Source: Cinclus cinclus
Lineage: Eukaryota; Chordata; Aves; Passeriformes; Cinclidae
Assembly (NCBI RefSeq): GCF_963662255.1
Contig: NC_085053.1
Location: forward strand, 4,259,718-4,323,717
Direction: 5' to 3'
Length of the DNA stretch: 64,000 nucleotides
Shown here one piece after another: positions 57,586-64,000 of this stretch. The notes below the pieces were generated by a model. That model saw nothing but the letters and a program-made list of their open reading frames with translations. It was not told where the DNA came from and searched no databases. Positions within the stretch are counted from its first letter, which is position 1; the number at the start of each line of letters is the position of its first letter. The translations under genes and the position numbers were made by a program.

Positions 57586-60493
57586 AGATCCTGGGCTGAC
57601 AAGAACATAATTACAAACCTAAAGTAGACAGCTAGAGCTTTGTGAACCCAGGAGGGGCACCACAACTATTGGATAAACTGATCCCATCTGCACCAACACT
57701 TTTTACTTCAAAATGTTGAGCTCCCCAAACTAGCAAATCCCCTTATTTTCAAACTCAACATAAACTTGCAGTTTCCTGTGGTAGGAAGTGCCTGGCAAGA
57801 CCATGAGCATGTCTGCTACAGGATGGATGGGCCCACCTTGGGTGTACCCATGGCTGTGGTCCAATCATAAAATACTTCTAGATAACAAGCCATAATCTCT
57901 TCCATGTCTCCAAAGCCTTTGTGCATCTCATAAATCAGTTTCCAGGCTTTTTCAGAATTGGATTCACACCAGCAAAGCCTCTGGTGACACATACTCAAGA
58001 GCTCCATGGGAATTCAATGGTCACTGTTGTGCCTTCCAAAAAATATTATTTAAGCTCCTTGGAAAGGCAGCTGCTTCAGTGGGGACTCTATCATATTTTA
58101 ATAATGAACAGGAGCATTATCCTGTGGTTTAAGTAGAGCAAAAATGTAAAACATTATATCCAGCAAGGATAGACAAAGTTTTGTTGAGCTTCTGGCTGAG
58201 TTTTTAATCAGTTGAGGGAGAGTGACCATGGCAGCTCAGGGGAAGCAGTTCTGTGTCTCAGTGTCCAGCAGCTTTTCTTCATGCAGGTGCAGTGCTTCCA
58301 GACAGAGCAAGATTCTACTTCCGTGTTTTAAAGCCACACTCATCAATTCCCAAGGCAATAATCCAGGAAATACACCCAGAAAAAGCTCTGGGACATCTGG
58401 ATTATGTTTGCCTTATGTGCTCAGGGCAGAAGTTTCTCTGTCCCCAGCACCCCTAGATGGGGACAGTACTGTTGCCTCTTGATAGTTGTGCCTCCTGATT
58501 TTGACAAACAGAAAGCATTTTACTGCCTCTAACTGTTCCACCAAATTTTGTTTAGACCATGCCAAAGTCTGTATGCTCCAAAGCACCCATTTTTAGGGAA
58601 ATAAGAAGGCTCTCAGGTCACTCTGGAGGGATAGAAAATCCAGTGACAGGAACTGGCACACTCGGAGCTGCACATGCAGCTTACAGGAAATATAAAAAGC
58701 AGCATCAGTTGGGCACACCATGAAGCCCTGGCATGAACCAAGCCCCCTCAAAACCACTGATGGGGAAACATGGAGAGGGGAGACAAATTATGTGATAAGA
58801 CCTTCCCTCCCTGTCTTCTCCCATCCATGCTTGACAGTCAGCTGTTAGAAGCTTAAGACTGGATGCTGGTTTTAAAAAGTCATTTTTCTCAGTGCATAAA
58901 GATTTATAGACAATACTCAAATTTTCTCCAAGCATGTGGCTGCCTTTATTATTAACTATTATGTCCTTCTATGACCCTGGCTTTACATAGAGCATGAGTT
59001 GACCACACATCTAAAAAATAGAGAATATATATGTAGATATTTTATATAAACATGAGATACAGAAGACAACACTGTAAAAAATGAGACAGCAGAAAAACCA
59101 ACGTGAGGAGCACACCTGAACTGTAGAGCACAAGACCCACAGGCCACAGAAGATGGATGCATTTCCTCCTCTGTGACTCCCAGGAATGCAGCACACAAAT
59201 GGCATGCTAATGCACACACTGGAATGAGACAGAAGTATTCCCAGTGAGTCCTCTGGCATTATTTCCACCCAGTATGAAAGACAACTTCCCATGGGCACCA
59301 CACCAAACCTGAGATGCTCCTCTTGAAGCACAAAAAACCCCAAACCAACAAACAGCCCCCTTTCCTCTCCTCCTTACCCTACCTGTCCAGAACAGCACCC
59401 ACCCCTCCCATACCACAGTCCTCTGCTCCTGACCTATCTCAACTGACATAAATGAGCACAGAAATTAGTGGAGGCACCGTAGGCTTAAAGGATTTGATCC
59501 ACAGCCTAATTAGCTGTGGCTGGCACCATCCCTCTAATCACTCGTCTCATCTGCCCAATCTACAGCAGTTTTAGAAAGTAGAAGCACAGGGAGAAGAAGG
59601 TGGAATTTCAAAATAACTATTAACAATGCTTGGTGTTTCTTTAGCTTCTCCAGAGCAGCCAAGGCAGGCTTGTGTCTAGGAGACTCAATTCTCTGCCAGG
59701 AAACAAAATCATATAGGAAAATTATCAAAGTAACTTGTAAGCAGAAAGTCTTCTGTCAGAGCATCCTGCAGCACTGCACGAGCATGAACGAGTGAAAGTC
59801 CCTCTGTGAGGCACACCAGGACACTGAAGTTAACACCAACCATGCTCTAACTTTAGGGTGCCCATCTGTTTGGGCAGAAGATGTCTGAGATGAGTACAGG
59901 CAGTTCTGGCTTGCTGCCTGCCCCTGGCCATGGGGTTTTGGCCCCAGTGGTTGGGGAGGAAATTTGTGATAAAAGCTCAGAACCTGGCAGCAGAATTTAA
60001 CATGTCCGTGTGGTACAAGAAAAGAAAGTTTCCTCCACATACTCCCCAAACCCTACAAAACTGAATATTAGGAGAAAAAAATGCATGTTAAACTGCTATC
60101 GATCTTCTAGTCAAAGTTTGCATTGAAATAATATTTTTTTCTGTGTACTCCACTTATAAAAGAAGACAAGGAATCAAAGACATCACAGATCAGTTGTATC
60201 TCCTAGAGACCAGCTAAATACCACATTAGACATGGCAGGGCCAGCTAAGCCAGGAAGAGGGCCCACCCAAATTTCAGAACAGATTGTAAAATTAAATTTT
60301 TCCCCAATTTGGGCAGTAGAGTCATCCCTGTCACCCAGCCAAGCACATGTCTGAGGGGTCTGTTTTCCTTTCTCATGTGTATTTTAGTAGAGTATTTTGG
60401 ACTTTGAGAAAAAAAGTGCTACGTAGAAAGTTCCACCAATGAGGACTTTGAGTTCTAAAATATCTACCTAGAATGGAAAATTAGATTGGCAGC
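57586..60493. other. Intergenic, nothing recognised
   Basis: No repeats that I can name, no splice-supported exon and no RNA gene. Frames of 60-110 codons occur on both strands without recognisable content. Confidence 0.4.
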
Positions 60494-61413
60494 TGTTATG
60501 GTCCAATTTTTAAAGTTCTTAGAAATGCCTCTGCCTGAATTGAGGTGCAAATGAGACCATATGCCAAAGTCAATAGTATGGATTTTATTTGATAGTAAAT
60601 ATGAGAGAGAGAGAGGGAAAGAATAGGAAAAAAAGGGTGGGGGGACAGAAAGAGAGTAGCAGAGACAGAATAAAGAAAATACCACCCCTCTGTGGATCCT
60701 AGTGGTATATGGATGATCCTCTCCAGCTGGTCTTCTGGTGGCGAGGGTCCCCCAGAAAGCAGAGAACCCAATGGGTTAATATCTCTCAGGCCAGGTGGGA
60801 ATGCCCAGGTACCTCCCTAGGGGAATGCAGTTTGACAGTCTCTTGCAGCATCTCTGGATGTGTTGCATCACCTTGCATCCTGTGCAGTCCTGTGGTGCAA
60901 GGCCTTATGAATGAGTCAGAGAGAGCACTTTGGGGGGTCTTTGATGGATTGTGACACCCCCTCAGCTGCCTCCCACGTCAATGTCCCATGGATGTGGGGA
61001 TAACCCTTTCTGGGGTTGGGGTTTCACAGCTGGGCTGGATCGTGTAAGGGAGAATGGGTGCTCAGTGCCTCTCTGCACAGGTTACACCACCTGAAACCTC
61101 CTCCTGCCCCATCGGCTGGGGGCAGTCTGTGCAAGCTTGGCCTCTGTGGGCTGTGGTCTCCCCCACCCCAAACCCAGCCAGGGATGGTTTTCTGCTGTGT
61201 CTGGCTTTCCTGAGGATGCATTCTTTTCCCTCAGCCTTGTTTACTTCTCCCCAGACCTGAGATGACTGAGTCATAGTGTCCCCTTTATCTTATCTAGGCA
61301 GCTGAACTCACAGTCCAAGGCTCCAGTCAGGCATTTTCAAGAAGGAGTGGACTTCTATGGCTGTAGTTTCTTTATACAGTTTTTGCTATAATGGGCAGGA
61401 CTCCTTCATAACA
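60494..61413. mobile_element. Possible LTR-like unit
   Basis: About 920 bases that start TGTTATG and end CATAACA, a 7-base terminal inverted repeat of the TG...CA kind. Inside there is a GA-repeat (60604-60616) and a purine-rich stretch. The flanking pentamers do not match, so there is no target duplication to support it. It has the feel of an avian LTR but I cannot name the family. Confidence 0.3.
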
Positions 61414-61554
61414 ATGTTAAAGGCATGCACCATTTCAGTCCCTGACAGCAGCACAGAAGTAAACTTCCACCAGCTCATGGTACTATTCTGTAGGTTGTTA
61501 TTCCATAGGAAACTGCTCTTGCAGTTTTGAAGACATTCTCCCTTGTCACACCAG

Positions 61555-62110
61555 GCTCTTATCCAAAGTCCCTCTCCAGCTCTCTTCAAGCTCCTTTAAG
61601 CAATGGAAGGTGCTCCAAGGTCTCTTTGGATCCTTCTTTTCTCCCGGTTGAACATTTCCAGCTCTCCCAGCCTGTCTGCATAGCAGAGATGCTCTGGCCC
61701 TCAGAGCTCCCTCATGGCCTCCTCTGGACCTGCTCCAACAAGTTGTCTTTCCTGTGCTGAGGACACCTGGGCCAGATGCAGCACTCCAGGGGTGGGATCT
61801 CAAGTAGACAGGGGGTATTCTCTCCTTGACCTGCTGCCCACACTGCCCACCAAGGATGAGAGTCACTTCCTGGGCTGTGAGCACATGGTGTCAGCTTATG
61901 CCCAGCCTTTCACCTGCCATTCCTTCCAAGAACTTCCCAGGGTTGTTTTCCATCCCTTCTTTCCTCAGCTTGTGTTGATAGCAGGGGTTGCCCCAACCCA
62001 GATGAAAGGCCTTGCTCTTGACCTTATTGAAACTCATGAGGTTCCCATGGGCCCACTCCTTGAGCTTGTCCAGCACCCTCTGGAGGAAATCTCTTTGAAC
62101 ACTCTCCTAT
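61555..62110 (-). mobile_element. CR1 LINE fragment with reverse-transcriptase ORF remains
   Basis: The minus strand shows the end of CR1 ORF2. The frame at 61891-62076 includes the stretch Leu-Lys-Glu-Trp-Ala-His-Gly-Asn-Leu-Met-Ser-Phe-Asn-Lys followed by a His-Leu-Gly and an Asn-Pro motif, the usual order after the CR1 reverse-transcriptase core. The next frame (61546-61884) continues downstream after a frameshift, with the tail part heavily altered. The + strand text CTCCTCTGGACCTGCTCCAAC and CTTGACCTGCTGCCCAC is also typical. The copy is 5' and 3' truncated and not functional. Confidence 0.82.
61891..62076 (-). pseudogene. CR1 ORF2 (reverse transcriptase) fragment
   Basis: A 61-residue frame within the CR1 copy matching the segment that follows the reverse-transcriptase palm in CR1 ORF2. 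It is joined by a frameshift to the frame at 61546-61884. It lacks the YXDD catalytic region, the endonuclease domain and the C-terminus, so it is a dead fragment. Confidence 0.7.
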
Positions 62111-64000
62111 TTGCTCTGTTTCAGGTGTGTGAGGAGCAGTTCAAGCCCACCTCAATTAGTAGGTTGAGTTTGCCTAATCTGACAGGGCTGTTCCACTCCC
62201 AGCAGGCACCAAGGGGCATTTGCTCCTCACTTTCTGTAGGAATAGTATGCAGCCAATAATTCCTCAAATTTAAATTGCTCTGCTCTAACACTGCAAGTAT
62301 TTTCAGCTGTTTCCACTGCTGCAATTGGTGCCCAAGAGATCTAATTTCTCAGTTCAGCAAGCCCTACTCAAATGGCCACAGCATGTTATTTGTCATTATT
62401 TATCTATTGCTTTGATCGGAAGTGAAGGAGGACAGCAAAGGCAGGCAAGAAAGTGTCTTCCAACTGACTCTGGTTAGTTTGGGCTTAGAAATTATGTAAG
62501 TCTTGGAAATGCAAAGTACTGAGCCAGAATTCTGGGACACCGGGGACACAGGAGTCAATCCAAAGATGAATTTCGACTTGTTCATGAAAGGATTTCTATC
62601 ACTGTCTGTCACAGGACGTAAGAGGTCTCGTTCATCCTGAGTCTTAGATCTCCACAGAGTTCTTCAGCATTAAAACAGCCTTAAAATTGATTTTAAGTGT
62701 TTGCTTGTGAACTCTTGTAACCAACACTTACAATACTACCTAGGGAGCTAAAGTGAGCAAAACCAAGCTCTCACTTAAAATACATGGCAAAGCAGTGGGC
62801 TGGCTTCCAAGCTCTTACACCTTGCACCAGCTCCATGAAATTATGTTATGCATTTATACCCACTCCTTGATGAGGCACTTGCCTATTAGAGACCAATAAA
62901 ACCCTAACCTAACTCCAATCTTTAGCTGGTGCAAGCCCACATTGATTACAGCTATTTTCCTCTCCCAAGGATCTTTTTTATCTCTGCAGTAAAAGTGCTG
63001 AGGCTATTTCCAGCTCTTCCACAGGGATGTAAAATGAAGGAGAGATATGGGTTTTTCCACTTACCTTCATTAATATGGTAGACCAGGTTTTCCACCAAAG
63101 TCCAACAGAAACAAATCTATTTTTAACCAAATCACTCCAGTCAAAGCATTCAAGGCTTGCTATAAAAATTACTAAAGAGTATTTTCTCTGGTGTGCCTTG
63201 ATTAAAGCCACTTTGTATTCTTCTAGTAGCACCAGAGGATCCATGCAGGTGCCCAGCCATCTCCTCAGATCCAGACATGTCCATGGAGGCCATCCCAGCT
63301 GGCAGGAAGACAAAACCTAAGGAAATCTGGGATTTGAACTGCACACCCACAGCATGACTTACTGTATACGAACCCCATCCCAAAAGCCCAGACCAGCTCT
63401 GTCCTACACCTGTGAGCCCCTCTCGCTACCTCAAGCCAGACAGGCTCTTGCAGGTTAGGAAATCCTTGAGTCACCAGAATCTCTGAGGCGCAGAAGGGGT
63501 CACAGTCCTCCTCTATCCGCCCCTATCCCCTCTTGCTGTTCATCAGAAGCCCAAAAACAAGAGAGGCAAGAGGAGATTTCTCCCTTTTTTTTTTTTTTCT
63601 AAAGAGACAGACTTTCAGGCCCCATTTGCCCATCTCCATGTCCTGAGATATCACAAGAGGGAGGACAAGGGCTAGCCCATAGTTTGGATTGTCCCACTGT
63701 GATGGTTTTTATGGCCTAAGGGGAGGAAAGCGGGGCAGGGAAGGTGATGGGAACACCTCACTTCATGTTGTTGTGCCAGCAGCATGGGATCACAAAGGGT
63801 GATCCTTGCTCCAGCGCTCTTCAGGGATAACCAGAAGTGATTTAGCTGGTCACCTCCAAGGCCCCATCTTTCCTGAGGGGACCCAACTGTAAGCGATGTC
63901 ATGCTTTGGAAAGCATGATAGAAGATAAAGAAAAATTATTTCAGTGGTGGGATGAGGGCCTTGGTCCTGGGATGGAGAAGCCATCTCTCAGCACTGGGCT
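62111..64000. other. Intergenic, nothing recognised
   Basis: Unique sequence after the CR1 copy, with a T-run at about 63585-63598. Frames here (for example 62978-63313 minus) show no known motifs. I see no exon with paired splice sites. Confidence 0.4.

Overview
This window is vertebrate nuclear DNA, almost certainly from a bird and probably a songbird-like neoavian. The evidence is several CR1 (chicken repeat 1) LINE fragments with the typical bird 3' end, solo LTRs of avian endogenous-retrovirus type, and two splice-bounded exons that read as the extreme C-terminus of a vertebrate COP1. Coding density is very low. Most long open frames here have no splice or codon support, and I do not call them as genes.

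Region by region: 1-12397 lies inside the COP1 gene on the + strand, in an intron whose 5' end is outside the window. It carries an ERV-type LTR (about 600-1464), a CR1 copy split by a younger 755-base insertion (3858-4850), two possible ancient SINE relics, and AT-rich sequence. The penultimate COP1 coding exon is 12398-12442 (15 codons). The last intron is 12443-14339. The last exon starts at 14340 with five codons and a TGA at 14355-14357, followed by a short 3' UTR with two AATAAA signals near 14630-14654.

From about 14.7 to 27.1 kb there is intergenic DNA with CR1 pieces and a solo LTR (18502-19018). A CpG island at about 27.25-28.1 kb carries a consensus + strand 5' splice site at 27689. 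It is the best candidate promoter and first exon in the window. In mammals the gene downstream of COP1 in the same orientation is TNR, so TNR is one possible owner, but this is inference. From 28 to 43.5 kb I see no coding sequence, only a 50-base T homopolymer, a second copy of the solo LTR (41785-42344), and several TAATTA-rich blocks that look like candidate conserved regulatory elements.

The most unusual segment is about 43.7-45.92 kb. It is a minus-strand remnant of a class II-like endogenous retrovirus pol (RNase H and integrase regions). On the window's + strand it is drastically depleted of C, and the remaining C bases are nearly all preceded by A or G. Catalytic acidic residues, a zinc-binding Cys and conserved Gly and Trp positions are changed in the way expected from G-to-A changes on the viral sense strand. 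This is the signature of cytidine-deaminase (APOBEC/AID-type) hypermutation of the cDNA before integration.

From 46 to 64 kb there is again only non-coding DNA: candidate regulatory blocks (47-49.3 kb), CR1 fragments (49.5-50.2, 57.4-57.6 and 61.6-62.1 kb), a degenerate TAATGG-type repeat (50.56-50.92 kb), C-rich and purine tracts, and a possible LTR-like unit (60.5-61.4 kb). I found no tRNA, rRNA, CRISPR or prokaryotic system.
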